Made by a program: the position numbers and the translations under genes. The notes below the pieces were generated by a model that was not told where the DNA came from, made no database searches, and saw only the letters and a list, made by a program, of their open reading frames with translations. From Lachnospiraceae bacterium (GTDB lineage Bacteria > Bacillota > Clostridia > Lachnospirales > Lachnospiraceae), in NCBI GenBank assembly GCA_021199235.1, contig JAJQIL010000037.1, positions 1 through 64,000 of the forward strand: a stretch of DNA of 64,000 bases, in the 5' to 3' direction. Within the stretch, counting starts at the first letter, position 1; each line of letters opens with the position of its first letter. Below are positions 1-8,495 of this stretch, one piece after another.

Positions 1-1799
1 CCCTCCACCACATGGCTCAGCGGCAAAAAGGACAGATAGACTGCCTGTTTGGTTCGGCTTTTGAAGCTGAGCAGGGATGCCATTGTCTCGGCCATCCACC
101 GCAGCTGCGCCTGGGAAAAGGCTACGCTCCTGGAATTGCCGGTGGTACCGGAGGTATAGCGCAAGGTGGCCAGATCCTGATAAGAAACCTGAACAGGCGT
201 GAGTTCCCGTCCTTTCCCCAGAGGAGCATTTCCATTAGAGAGAAACTGCTCCCATGACAGGATGCGGGCGTCCTCCGGCAGAGGCGCATTTTCCGTAAAG
301 GAAACCATCGTCCCGCCAAAGGTCATCTGGCTGACATGGGATAAAATACGAATGTCCCCGATGAAGAACCAGTTCGCACCGCTATTTTGCAGCAGCTCAT
401 CCAGTTCATCGGCGGGGGTGGTATAGTACAGCGGTACGCTGATAGCACCGGACAACCCGATTGCTGCATCCAGAACAAAGTATGTGACGCTGTTGATTCC
501 GCTGACAGCAACCTTGCTGCCCGAACCGATGCCAAGAGCCTGGAGTGCCCTGAGCGTCTCCTCAATGCGTTCACTGACAGATGAAGCGCTGCTTTCCCGT
601 ATGCCGTCACTGGTCACGTCGTAATAGGTAATGGATGTATTCTTCCGGCTCAGGCAGAAGCGTACCTGCTCAAATACTGTTCGGCTGTTGTGGTCGAGAA
701 AGTTCCTGCTGGTGGCATAGGCCAGGAGATTCGGCAGATACTCCCGCCAGTCCAGACAATAGGCTCCCATAAACCGTTCGGTGTTTGTCGTGTCGTATAT
801 TTTATCCTCAGTGAAGTAGGGAGCCAGAGAAAGCATATTGGTCAGGACGCTCTTTTTAACAGGCTTTTCTTCTGACAGATTGCGGGATGCTCCGATTTTT
901 CCAAGAAACGGAACCGGGAAAAATAAAGGCTTCGGCAGCCGTAAGGAGAGATTTTTCTCTGCCCAGTTCCGTACAGCGTCAATTAGCTCCGCCACCGTCG
1001 GCTGCGCAGAATCTGGAGCGGTCAGGTGGAAGGTTTTCCCCACAGAGTCCCTGGCATAGGTGATGCGGACAATGGATTTTGCCACATAGTCCACCGGCAC
1101 CATATTGACGCGCATTGACTTTTTGATTGGGAAAACACGCATTTGCTGTTTCAGGTACAGCTTCAGCGGATAGTAAAGCGTATTGAAATTTTTCACTCGT
1201 CCGGTTCTGGAATCTCCCACGATCTGACCGGGGCGAAAAACAGAGACAGGGAGCTGCCCCATTACCCGTGTGACAAGACGCTCTCCCTCAAACTTGCTTT
1301 GCTCATACAGACTGGAAAAACCAGAGTCTGTCAGGGAATCCTCCATGATGTGGCCGCTTCTTGTTCCAGCCACATATGCGGTGGACACATGGGAAAAGCG
1401 CCGGAGCGGATGGTCGGCCTGGATGCGCCTGGCAAAATCCAGTACATGATCTGTGCCGGTGACGTTGACCGCCCAAAACTGTTCCCGGCTGTGTCTGATG
1501 CCGATCACGGCAGCAGTGTGAATGACGTAATCGGTATGATGGATCAGCCGCTCCTGATCTATGTCAGAAAGGCCGAGATTTTCTTTCGTGATGTCCCCCA
1601 GCACCGGCAGGATGCGGCTCCCAAGATTCTCTGTCAGCTCCGGGCGTCCGTACCAGAGAGCGGTAAGGGTGTTAATTGCCTCCGAGACAGAATCGGCTCT
1701 TGTGAGGCCATAGACGACATCGTCCGTCGTCTGCATAAGTTCAGAAATGACTTCTGTCCCCAAAAATCCGGTTGTGCCGGTCAGAAATATATGGTACAT
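1..1799 (-). CDS. SDR/thioester-reductase + AMP-binding fusion protein, C-terminus cut by window edge
   Basis: This ORF runs off the left edge, so the ORF track shows only its shadows; I translated the reverse complement. Residues 1 to about 370 form an NAD(P)-binding reductase domain of the male-sterility/thioester-reductase type, with the nucleotide motif LTGTTGFLG at the N-terminus and the active-site pair YEQSK. From about residue 385 an AMP-binding (adenylation) domain begins, with a YTSGTTG core and LPLSHVVEG at the edge. Such domains activate a carboxylate as an acyl-adenylate and reduce an acyl thioester to an aldehyde or alcohol. The order reductase then adenylation is the reverse of carboxylic acid reductases. 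The usual Pro-Lys after SGTTG is replaced by NSRSV, so adenylation activity is uncertain. The start has a GGAGGAA ribosome binding site. The substrate is unknown and any carrier domain would lie outside the window. Confidence 0.85.
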   Translation of the reverse strand, partial: MYHIFLTGTTGFLGTEVISELMQTTDDVVYGLTRADSVSEAINTLTALWYGRPELTENLGSRILPVLGDITKENLGLSDIDQERLIHHTDYVIHTAAVIGIRHSREQFWAVNVTGTDHVLDFARRIQADHPLRRFSHVSTAYVAGTRSGHIMEDSLTDSGFSSLYEQSKFEGERLVTRVMGQLPVSVFRPGQIVGDSRTGRVKNFNTLYYPLKLYLKQQMRVFPIKKSMRVNMVPVDYVAKSIVRITYARDSVGKTFHLTAPDSAQPTVAELIDAVRNWAEKNLSLRLPKPLFFPVPFLGKIGASRNLSEEKPVKKSVLTNMLSLAPYFTEDKIYDTTNTERFMGAYCLDWREYLPNLLAYATSRNFLDHNSRTVFEQVRFCLSRKNTSITYYDVTSDGIRESSASSVSERIEETLRALQALGIGSGSKVAVSGINSVTYFVLDAAIGLSGAISVPLYYTTPADELDELLQNSGANWFFIGDIRILSHVSQMTFGGTMVSFTENAPLPEDARILSWEQFLSNGNAPLGKGRELTPVQVSYQDLATLRYTSGTTGNSRSVAFSQAQLRWMAETMASLLSFKSRTKQAVYLSFLPLSHVVE

Positions 1800-1852
1800 T
1801 GGCTGTTCCTCCGAATGTTCTGGAATTTATACGGCGTAATTTCTGCGCTAAA

Positions 1853-2275
1853 CTATACGTTTCCCTGATGCAAAATATCCATTGTAAACCTCTCGGCGGC
1901 TTTCAGGTCATCTGTATCTGGATGCCCTTTATGCAAAGCTGTGAACTCACCGCGGCAGTAGAAGTTTTCTTCGGCAACGGGAATGCCCTTTTTCTCCAAC
2001 CGTTTCCGGATATCAGGAAACGCCCTCTGCGCGAGAGCGGATGTTGAGAATATGACCACTTTTCTGATCTTTTTGGGATCAAGCTGTTCAACATAATCTT
2101 TTACTTTATTGTCGATCCCGCCCCAGTACACGGAGGCTCCCAGAAAGAGAATGTCAGCCCGATCGGAAGCTCCGTTGCGGATAGGCTGTGCCTGCACACC
2201 AGCCGTCCGGGCAATGCACTTAGCAAGTTTTTCCGTATTTCCGCCTTTTGAAAAATACCGTACCTGAATCATCAT
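1853..2275 (-). CDS. Flavodoxin-like protein
   Basis: Small FMN-binding electron carrier or quinone-reductase-like flavodoxin of about 140 residues. The phosphate-binding loop near the N-terminus reads SKGGNTEKLA, and a second conserved block, LFLGASVYWGG, follows at about residue 50. The ORF track starts 26 codons earlier, but the ATG at 2275 has AAGGAGAG at good spacing and begins with the expected first beta-strand (MIQVRYF). It lies just downstream of the reductase/AMP-binding gene's start, and is transcribed divergently from the HxlR regulator at 2408, with a shared operator-like region between them. HxlR regulators often control a divergent redox gene, so this is the likely target. The redox partner is not evident. 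Confidence 0.85.
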   Translation of the reverse strand: MMIQVRYFSKGGNTEKLAKCIARTAGVQAQPIRNGASDRADILFLGASVYWGGIDNKVKDYVEQLDPKKIRKVVIFSTSALAQRAFPDIRKRLEKKGIPVAEENFYCRGEFTALHKGHPDTDDLKAAERFTMDILHQGNV

Positions 2276-2354
2276 GGTCTTTCTCTCCTTATCGTCTATT
2301 GACAAATTCACGTATTTACAGTATGATTGTAGCATATAAAAAGCAGAAAACAAG

Positions 2355-2394
2355 TACTATCATAAAACATATATAGTATTGTTTAACGTACTAT
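2355..2394. promoter_or_regulatory. Candidate HxlR operator: three alternating TACTAT/ATAGTA half-sites
   Basis: Half-sites TACTAT (2355-2360), ATAGTA (2373-2378) and TACTAT (2389-2394) form two overlapping inverted repeats with spacers of 12 and 10 bases. They lie immediately upstream of the HxlR gene's ribosome binding site, between two divergent genes. HxlR/YodB-type regulators are known to bind TACT...AGTA dyads; occupancy here is inferred. Confidence 0.6.
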
Positions 2395-2407
2395 TGGAGG
2401 AGAAAGA

Positions 2408-2764
2408 ATGGAAACGGAGATAAATTGTCCACTACGTTATTTACAGTCACTTCTGGGTGGCAAATGGAAGATGCCGATTGTCTGCATGCTGGCAGGAGGA
2501 ACCCCTTTGCGCAACGCTACAATCAAACGGCGGCTGGGGCAGATCACAAGTACAATGCTCTCGCAGACACTAAGGGAATTAGAAGCTGATGGAATCATTA
2601 GTCGAAAACAATTCAACGAAGTGCCACCTCATGTGGAATATTCCCTGACGGAGCGTGGGCAAAGCGTTGTTCCGATTCTGGCTGAACTTGGCACATGGGC
2701 GACGGAACAGATGGCGGAGCAGCAAAAAATCCCTGCCTGCGGAGGTTGTTCTGTCAAATGTTAG
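2408..2764 (+). CDS. HxlR-family winged-helix regulator
   Basis: DNA-binding regulator of 118 residues with the family hallmark near residue 19 (GGKWKMPIV), a wing region VEYSLTERG, and the usual length. The C-terminus ends in a cysteine cluster, CGGCSVKC, which could sense thiol stress or bind metal; most HxlR proteins carry their sensing cysteine near the N-terminus, and Cys8 is present here as well. The ATG follows GGAGGAGAAAGA. The gene is divergent from the flavodoxin and probably represses both genes through the repeats at 2355-2394. Confidence 0.92.
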   Translation: METEINCPLRYLQSLLGGKWKMPIVCMLAGGTPLRNATIKRRLGQITSTMLSQTLRELEADGIISRKQFNEVPPHVEYSLTERGQSVVPILAELGTWATEQMAEQQKIPACGGCSVKC

Positions 2765-2847
2765 GAGAAAAAAAGATTCAGGCATTGTTCACGTATCCAA
2801 CACAGAATAGACAACCTTTTGTCACAAATCAAATGATAAAATGCATC

Positions 2848-2865
2848 GGCAGTGTAAACACTGCC
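2848..2865 (+). promoter_or_regulatory. Perfect 8-bp inverted repeat in the leader of the secreted esterase
   Basis: GGCAGTGT-AA-ACACTGCC lies 27 bases upstream of the esterase start codon and just before its AGGAGG. There is no U-tract, so it is not a terminator; an operator or 5'-UTR hairpin is more likely. The two-base loop favours a protein-binding DNA palindrome. Confidence 0.45.
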
Positions 2866-2892
2866 CAAATATAAACAGGAGGCATTCATATC

Positions 2893-4665
2893 ATGAAATG
2901 CAGTATGAAAAAAAATCTGTCCTCTTTTCTTTCCCTGACGCTTGCCTTTTCGCTAACTGCGGGCTTCGGAATCAGCGCCAGTGCCGAAGAAAGTGCAAAG
3001 ACATTCACAGAGACTGTCGCAGAGGAAAACCTGTCCGAAAACATAACAGATACATCAGGCGTTAATAACTATTATCTCGTGACAAATATGTACGGCGATG
3101 GGCAGAAGCCCTGGTATATTGTGATCGACTACGGCGTGGAACTCGACCCGTCAGGTGTCTCTACAGACGATTTTGAAGTGGACAATTATGAAATTGAAGC
3201 CGTTTATACAAATTCAGAGGCTGCTCTTCCAGACAGCAGCACATCTGGAAGTTTTGTACTAATTGAACTTTCCACCGACTATACTACCACAAACTACGGA
3301 GGGAGCGGTTCCGGAAGCAGTGAATCAGATGAATATAATTCCTTCGGAAATAACTCTTTGGGGGATGACTCACTTGAAGAAGGATCAGAGGATGCGCGTT
3401 CCCTGGGAGAAGGCTTTGTCGGAGGTGGTTCTTTCGGAGATGATTCTTCTGGAAATGATTCTTTCGGTGATGATTCTGCGGAAGACAGGGAGATTTCCAA
3501 CAATAGTGGAAACACAGAATTCCTCAGCTATGAGGAAAACGAAACGGAATCCGGTAACATGAATGGCCTGGATGATTCCGGCTTCGGCAATCGCGGCGAC
3601 CGCTCCGGGTTGGGCGGCTCCGGTATGGATGACTTTGGTACAGGCGACTCGAATACAGGTGACCCTGACACGGACGACTTCGATGCGTCCGATAAGGCAG
3701 AACGTTCCATACAAGAAGGCAACAGCAGCAGAGGCTCCATGTTCTCCTCACAGTCTGCGCTCAGCAACCAGCTGACCGTGACGTTCCGGCAGACTGGCAG
3801 CATTTCCTGCCTAGATGGAACGACTCTGGATGCGTGGGCAGAAAGCTGTACTACCAATTATGAAAATAATGTAAATCTTCTGGTTGAAAACTTTTCCCAG
3901 TATACATTTACACTCTCAGACGGTACTTCCCTGATGTACAGCCTGTATCTGCCGGATGATTACTCGGAAGATACCGAATATCCTCTTGTCCTGTTTATGC
4001 CGGACGCTACCGGAGAAGGCAGTGATGAATATCTCGCCCTGACGGAAAGCCTGGGCGGCGTGATCTGGACGACCGAAGAATGGCAGAGCGAACATGAAAC
4101 CATCGTGCTTGTCCCGCAGTATGAATCCTCCAATACCGAAGACCCTGCGTATACCATGGAGCTGGTCGCCGAAATCGTTAGCCAGTACAGCGTAGATACT
4201 TCCAGAGAATATCTGGTCGGACAGTCTTCCGGAACCATCCGCTCCATCAAGCTGCTCATTGATTACCCGGATGAATTTGCCGGAGCGCTTCTGGTTGCCG
4301 GCCAGACCGATTCCGCCTACACCGATTCAATCTCGCAGCTGTCCACGCAGAACATCTGGATGATCTGCTCCGAAGGAGACGCGAGAGCTTATCCGGGCAT
4401 GACCGAGATCACCGAGGCCGTGGAAGCAGAGGGAACCGAAGTGACTATTGCCCAATGGGCAGCCACACTCACCGATGAAGAACAGGAACAGCTGGCAGCC
4501 GGGCAGGCTTCAGCAGGAACAACAATCAACTGGACAATTTTTGACGCCAATACCGTAATGAGAGACGATGTAACTTCTACGGACGCTACAGAGCACATGA
4601 ACACCTGGCGTGTGGCATATGATCTGGACACCGTAAGAGAATGGCTGTTTGAACAGACACTGTAA
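2893..4665 (+). CDS. Secreted EstA-type esterase with Gly/Ser/Asp-rich linker
   Basis: Predicted extracellular alpha/beta-hydrolase of 590 residues. Residues 1-34 are a classical signal peptide ending in SASA. Residues 45-135 form an Ig-like beta domain of the EstA type. Residues 138-285 are low complexity, rich in Gly, Ser and Asp (repeats such as SFGDDS). The catalytic domain follows from about 330, with the elbow GQSSG carrying the nucleophile and a C-terminal histidine in EHMNTW. The block YPLVLFMPDATG matches the two other esterases at 39784 and 49222. Paralogues have GQSQG at the elbow. It stands alone, with an AGGAGG ribosome binding site and a strong terminator downstream. Ester hydrolysis is a family inference; the substrate is unknown. 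Confidence 0.85.
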   Translation: MKCSMKKNLSSFLSLTLAFSLTAGFGISASAEESAKTFTETVAEENLSENITDTSGVNNYYLVTNMYGDGQKPWYIVIDYGVELDPSGVSTDDFEVDNYEIEAVYTNSEAALPDSSTSGSFVLIELSTDYTTTNYGGSGSGSSESDEYNSFGNNSLGDDSLEEGSEDARSLGEGFVGGGSFGDDSSGNDSFGDDSAEDREISNNSGNTEFLSYEENETESGNMNGLDDSGFGNRGDRSGLGGSGMDDFGTGDSNTGDPDTDDFDASDKAERSIQEGNSSRGSMFSSQSALSNQLTVTFRQTGSISCLDGTTLDAWAESCTTNYENNVNLLVENFSQYTFTLSDGTSLMYSLYLPDDYSEDTEYPLVLFMPDATGEGSDEYLALTESLGGVIWTTEEWQSEHETIVLVPQYESSNTEDPAYTMELVAEIVSQYSVDTSREYLVGQSSGTIRSIKLLIDYPDEFAGALLVAGQTDSAYTDSISQLSTQNIWMICSEGDARAYPGMTEITEAVEAEGTEVTIAQWAATLTDEEQEQLAAGQASAGTTINWTIFDANTVMRDDVTSTDATEHMNTWRVAYDLDTVREWLFEQTL

Positions 4666-4713
4666 GAACGGAATCACAAACAGAAACGTGAGCCGCCAGG
4701 CACAAACGATTAT

Positions 4714-4747
4714 CAGGCCGGATAAGAAAAATATCCGGCCTGTTTTA
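4714..4747 (+). terminator. Rho-independent terminator of the secreted esterase gene
   Basis: An 11-bp perfect stem, CAGGCCGGATA / TATCCGGCCTG, with a 7-base loop is followed by TTTTA. It sits about 50 bases after the esterase stop codon. Confidence 0.85.
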
Positions 4748-4777
4748 CCATATCGTTTGCTTTTCAAAAAAGCACTT

Positions 4778-5062
4778 TTAATAAGCTTCCTTCTCCCCTT
4801 GAAGCAAAGCATACAGTTCTTCAATAATATCCTCCGTCGCAGCCTTAAGAACATCTTCAAGGATTTCATTTTTACCGGTGTTTACCCAGTATGCCCCGGG
4901 GGTGCATCCCTTTGAAATATAGTTGATTACCGACCAGAGATTATAGATTTCCTTGCTGCCAAATAAATATCCGTCATACCAATCCCTTATTTCGCTTTCC
5001 TTCTCCGATGCGCCATAGTATGCAAGCATCTTTGTCACTTCTTCGCTGTCGCCATATTTACT
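4778..5062 (-). pseudogene. Remnant of a DUF1703-type AAA-ATPase-like protein
   Basis: The track ORF of 105 residues encodes only an internal piece of the AAA-ATPase-like family common in gut bacteria, recognisable from IRDWYDGYLFG and IYNLWSVINYI followed by the Asn-Thr block YWVNTGKN. The N-terminal ATPase core with its Walker motifs is absent, and the ORF stops after LLQGEKEAY, before the C-terminal nuclease-like half. The first dozen codons read through the end of galK in another frame and have no ribosome binding site. It is a degraded leftover at the end of the galactoside operon and marks an insertion or deletion boundary. Confidence 0.75.
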
Positions 5063-5072
5063 CCCCGTCGTA

Positions 5073-6245
5073 CTACAACAGCTTTCTTGCTCCATCTCCG
5101 ATTTCTACAACATAGAATTCGGCCTCGTGTCCAACTTTTTCTTTATACTGCGCGCCAAGCACTTCAATAAATTTATTCACCACATCCGTTTTTACAATAC
5201 TTACCGTACATCCTCCAAATCCGCCACCGGTAATTCTTGATCCGATCACGCCGGGAATCTTCCATGCAAGGTCAACCAGAATATCAATTTCTTTACAGGA
5301 TACCTCGTAGTCATCCCGAAGAGATATATGAGATGCATTCATCAGCTGACCAAATGCTTCAATATTCCCCTCTTTCAAAGCCTGCACTGCCTGAATGGTT
5401 CTCTGGTTCTCATATACGGCATGTTTTGCACGTTTACGGCAGATTGGATCTGGAATCGCATCTTTATTTGCCTCAAACTGTGCCTCATTTAAATCTCCCA
5501 GCGTTTTCACATCCAGAATCTTTTGCAGATCCCTCAGTGCAGTTTCGCTTTCATTCCTCCTGTCATTGTATGCAGAACTTACAAGGCTATGTTTCACTTT
5601 ACTGTTTGCAATCACAATTTTCGCATCTGATAATATTACCGGAGCGTATTCAAAATTCAGCGTATTGGTATCCAGAAAAATTGCGCAGTCTTTTTTGCCC
5701 ATTGCACTTGCAAACTGATCCATGATGCCACAATTCATACCATTGAAATTATTCTCCGAAGATTGACCTATCAGAGCAAGGTCCTGCATTGTCAAATCAT
5801 CAATTCCATACATATCCTTTAGCATAGTGCCAGTCAATACTTCTAATGACGCAGAAGACGAAAGCCCGGAACCATCAGGGATATTTCCCCATATCAAAAA
5901 ATCTACACCTGCATCCAGCTTATATCCTTTTTTCTCAAATGCCCATATAACTCCCTTGGGATAATTGGTCCATCCGGCCTCTTCAGCAGGAATCAGATCA
6001 TCCAAAGATGTTTCCATCACTTTTTGCTCTGAAAAGTTCAGAGAACAAAAACGTAATTTTCTGTCAGTTCTTTTTCTTGCCAGACCATAGGTTCCAATAC
6101 TCAATGCACATGGAAAAACATGTCCTCCATTATAATCTGTATGTTCTCCGATCAGATTCACGCGTCCTGGTGCAAAATAATACCGGATATCGCCTGCGCC
6201 ACCATAAATTTCCTGATATGTTTTCAGTAATTGCTCCTTTGTCAT
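5073..6245 (-). CDS. galK: Galactokinase
   Basis: Phosphorylates galactose with ATP to galactose-1-phosphate, the entry step of the Leloir pathway, in the cytoplasm. The 390-residue length is typical. The substrate motif GRVNLIGEHTDYNGG is at about residue 27, the GHMP kinase ATP loop SGLSSSAS at about 127, and the C-terminal GGGFGGCTVS block near 340. It is the last intact gene of the alpha-galactoside operon and would use galactose released by the GH36 enzymes. Its ribosome binding site AAGGAG lies inside the last codons of the galE remnant, showing that galE once sat directly upstream. No galT or intact galE is in the window. Confidence 0.97.
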   Translation of the reverse strand: MTKEQLLKTYQEIYGGAGDIRYYFAPGRVNLIGEHTDYNGGHVFPCALSIGTYGLARKRTDRKLRFCSLNFSEQKVMETSLDDLIPAEEAGWTNYPKGVIWAFEKKGYKLDAGVDFLIWGNIPDGSGLSSSASLEVLTGTMLKDMYGIDDLTMQDLALIGQSSENNFNGMNCGIMDQFASAMGKKDCAIFLDTNTLNFEYAPVILSDAKIVIANSKVKHSLVSSAYNDRRNESETALRDLQKILDVKTLGDLNEAQFEANKDAIPDPICRKRAKHAVYENQRTIQAVQALKEGNIEAFGQLMNASHISLRDDYEVSCKEIDILVDLAWKIPGVIGSRITGGGFGGCTVSIVKTDVVNKFIEVLGAQYKEKVGHEAEFYVVEIGDGARKLL

Positions 6246-6250
6246 CTCGA

Positions 6251-6392
6251 TTACTCCTTTACCGCATAACCATTTGGATGATTTTTATGCCATTTCCATG
6301 CTGTTTCAATAGTTTCCCTTTCCTGCTTCAATTAACTCGTATTCTGTATGTGAACCAATATAACCGGCTCCTCCCAATACTAAAATACTCAT
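6251..6392 (-). pseudogene. galE: galE remnant: N-terminus fused out of frame to C-terminus by an internal deletion
   Basis: The first codons read as UDP-glucose 4-epimerase, with start codon, good ribosome binding site (GGAGGATTTGAA) and the nucleotide-binding motif LGGAGYIGSHT, but the frame stops after about 28 codons. In another frame the same short stretch encodes the typical GalE C-terminus, ETIETAWKWHKNHPNGY, ending just before galK. About 290 central codons are therefore missing. The product cannot be functional, so Leloir epimerisation must be supplied by another copy elsewhere. Confidence 0.88.
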
Positions 6393-6418
6393 TTCAAATC
6401 CTCCCATATATTTTTTGA

Positions 6419-6445
6419 GCCCTGGAAACCTGACATTTCCAGGGC
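6419..6445. promoter_or_regulatory. 10-bp perfect hairpin between the raffinose-synthase-like gene and the galE remnant
   Basis: GCCCTGGAAA / TTTCCAGGGC with a 7-base loop. On the minus strand, the operon's coding direction, the stem is followed by an A-rich stretch and not T's, so it may stabilise or process the mRNA and does not look like a clean terminator. Confidence 0.5.
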
Positions 6446-6485
6446 CGCTGTCCTATCTTAATAAATATTTGTGTTTACTTCTGTT

Positions 6486-8495
6486 TTAACTAATTATAAG
6501 GCATACTTCTTTCTGACCTTCCTCCAGATTTAAGATACAAAGATTCTCATATACTTCCACCTGATCCGTACAGTCTTCTCCGTTTACCAATACCTGATGC
6601 AGTGGGGTCTCCATGATCCAGCCAATTGTTCCACTCTCATGAATAACAGCCATCAACCGCTTCGCACATCCCTTTTGATACTCCACTGCCTGAAATCCTG
6701 CATATTTATTTATCAATCCCAGAACTTCAACCTGCGTTTCTACAGGCAGCACCCAGTATAGCGCATAATCCGATGCCTCGATTTTATCTCGATACTCTGT
6801 TCCTGCCTTTAGCAGTGTTGCTTTTTTCGCCTGATAATCGTACAGCCAGTAATCTTTTTCTTTGCAAAGTTCCGGAACCAACTGCGCTGAAACTTCAAAT
6901 ATCTGTGACTGCCTTGTCAGATTATATACGGCTATCACACCTGCTTTTCTTCCGGCAGAGATTCCGTAATTATGCAGTTTCAATACTCCATTTTGGCGTG
7001 GATCTGCAAAGATACAGTCCTCGGAAGGCTTTGCGGAACGTTCCAGCATCAAAATTTTCCCATCAAAATATGTCAATGACTTCAGAATCTCCGGATCCGA
7101 TTCTCCGATTTTATCACTAACATAAATCGGACCTCCGCTGATTGCACGAAGAACACTATGCTTCTGTGCATCTTCATGTCTGCTCCAGAACATGTCCCAG
7201 TCACAGCAGTAAATTTCATTATGATATAAGGAATTATATGCATTCTGCAACAGATGTTCTGTAAATCCATCTTCCTTTTCCGGCATAAAATCATCGCTGT
7301 TCCTTGACAGAGCCATGGTCGGGCGAGCCAATATATTTTCCATTGCCATCCCCATACAGTTTATCACAGCACCATCCATGCGCGATGCTCCCTGTTCCAA
7401 AGCAAGACTTAGTCCTCTTGCTGCTGTAGTAAGGTCTATGTCATTTTCAAAATAACAGGCTGTAGAACTCTGTCCGTCTACTTTCACAAAACGGATCCCC
7501 TGTCGAAACAGTTCCTCATACCAGTCTGCATAAAATCCGGATCCATTCATTGGATTGGGAAGAATTTTGTGACTTCTGGTTTCATACAGATATTCTTTCT
7601 CATTTTTATAAAGATCAGAATTTTTCTGAATCCCATTCCAAAATCCTGCCAGTGCATGCCATACTCCTACCCACTGAATATCTGCCTCTTTTTTTAGTCG
7701 ACCCACCATAGCAGAAAAACCATTCGGAAATTTATCGCGATCCGGAATATATTCACAAAGATTATCCTCTTCCACCGATAGCCAGCCATCATCTATCAGC
7801 ATCCATTTTACAGGAATTTTCTTATTCCGAAATTCCTCAGCCTTTTTTATGATCGCGTTCTCGTTCATGTCACGATAAAATGCATTCCAGCTGCACCAGC
7901 CAAGGTAGTGGAACATTTCCGGAATACGCCGTTCTTCTCTCGGACGTATTCCTTTATCACGTTCCAGCCACAGAAAGGCTTTTCGTATCGCTTCATATAC
8001 TGTTTTGCCTTCTGCGATCAGGTACACCGGCTCCTCAATCCTATTCTGACCGCCAATGCCAGATGTCAGTTCAAAACAGAGTTCTTCTTTTGTTCCAGGC
8101 ATCAAGTATGTCTTAAACTGTTCGCCAACCACAGGAATCATACATCTGTACGTTTCTTCATATTCCATCAAAAGAACCTGCGTCTTTTCAGGTATCTGTC
8201 CAAACTCACGAATGAAGGACGGGCGTGTCCACCATTCATTATACAGATAAAACGCTGTCATCCTCTGTGGTTTTTTTACCGGTATCCAGAGCCTGACCGG
8301 ATGTTCCATTCTAAGATTTTTATTCTCCCGAAACGCCTCGTTTTTTATATTAATTTTGATACTCCCCAGCAGACAGTCCTCCTGCAGACATTCCCGGAAT
8401 TGAATATCCTCTGCACGTTCACCGGTAATCTGTTCTGATTTCTGACAGTTGATCTCGTATCTCATATTTCTGCCATGTTCCCTTCTGGTTGTCAC
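6486..8495 (-). CDS. Raffinose-synthase/Sip1-like GH36 alpha-galactosidase
   Basis: Glycoside hydrolase of the raffinose synthase/seed-imbibition branch of GH36, acting on or transferring alpha-galactosyl groups. Visible family motifs are LGWCSWNAF near residue 200, LIDDGW near 230, the probable nucleophile in FVKVDGQ near 340, and DWDMFWS with SGGPIYVSD near 435-460. No signal peptide, so it acts on imported sugars. The listed GTG start overlaps the previous stop (GTGA) but lacks a ribosome binding site; an ATG at 8465 beginning MRYEIN is an alternative with AGAAGGGA upstream at long spacing. Paired with a second, classical GH36 enzyme, it probably widens substrate range across raffinose-family oligosaccharides. 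Confidence 0.85.
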   Translation of the reverse strand: MTTRREHGRNMRYEINCQKSEQITGERAEDIQFRECLQEDCLLGSIKINIKNEAFRENKNLRMEHPVRLWIPVKKPQRMTAFYLYNEWWTRPSFIREFGQIPEKTQVLLMEYEETYRCMIPVVGEQFKTYLMPGTKEELCFELTSGIGGQNRIEEPVYLIAEGKTVYEAIRKAFLWLERDKGIRPREERRIPEMFHYLGWCSWNAFYRDMNENAIIKKAEEFRNKKIPVKWMLIDDGWLSVEEDNLCEYIPDRDKFPNGFSAMVGRLKKEADIQWVGVWHALAGFWNGIQKNSDLYKNEKEYLYETRSHKILPNPMNGSGFYADWYEELFRQGIRFVKVDGQSSTACYFENDIDLTTAARGLSLALEQGASRMDGAVINCMGMAMENILARPTMALSRNSDDFMPEKEDGFTEHLLQNAYNSLYHNEIYCCDWDMFWSRHEDAQKHSVLRAISGGPIYVSDKIGESDPEILKSLTYFDGKILMLERSAKPSEDCIFADPRQNGVLKLHNYGISAGRKAGVIAVYNLTRQSQIFEVSAQLVPELCKEKDYWLYDYQAKKATLLKAGTEYRDKIEASDYALYWVLPVETQVEVLGLINKYAGFQAVEYQKGCAKRLMAVIHESGTIGWIMETPLHQVLVNGEDCTDQVEVYENLCILNLEEGQKEVCLIIS

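Noticed and set aside
1143-1868. Plus-strand ORF of 241 residues at the left end
   Set aside because: It is the antisense shadow of the reductase/AMP-binding gene, whose own frame shows clear domain motifs on the minus strand.
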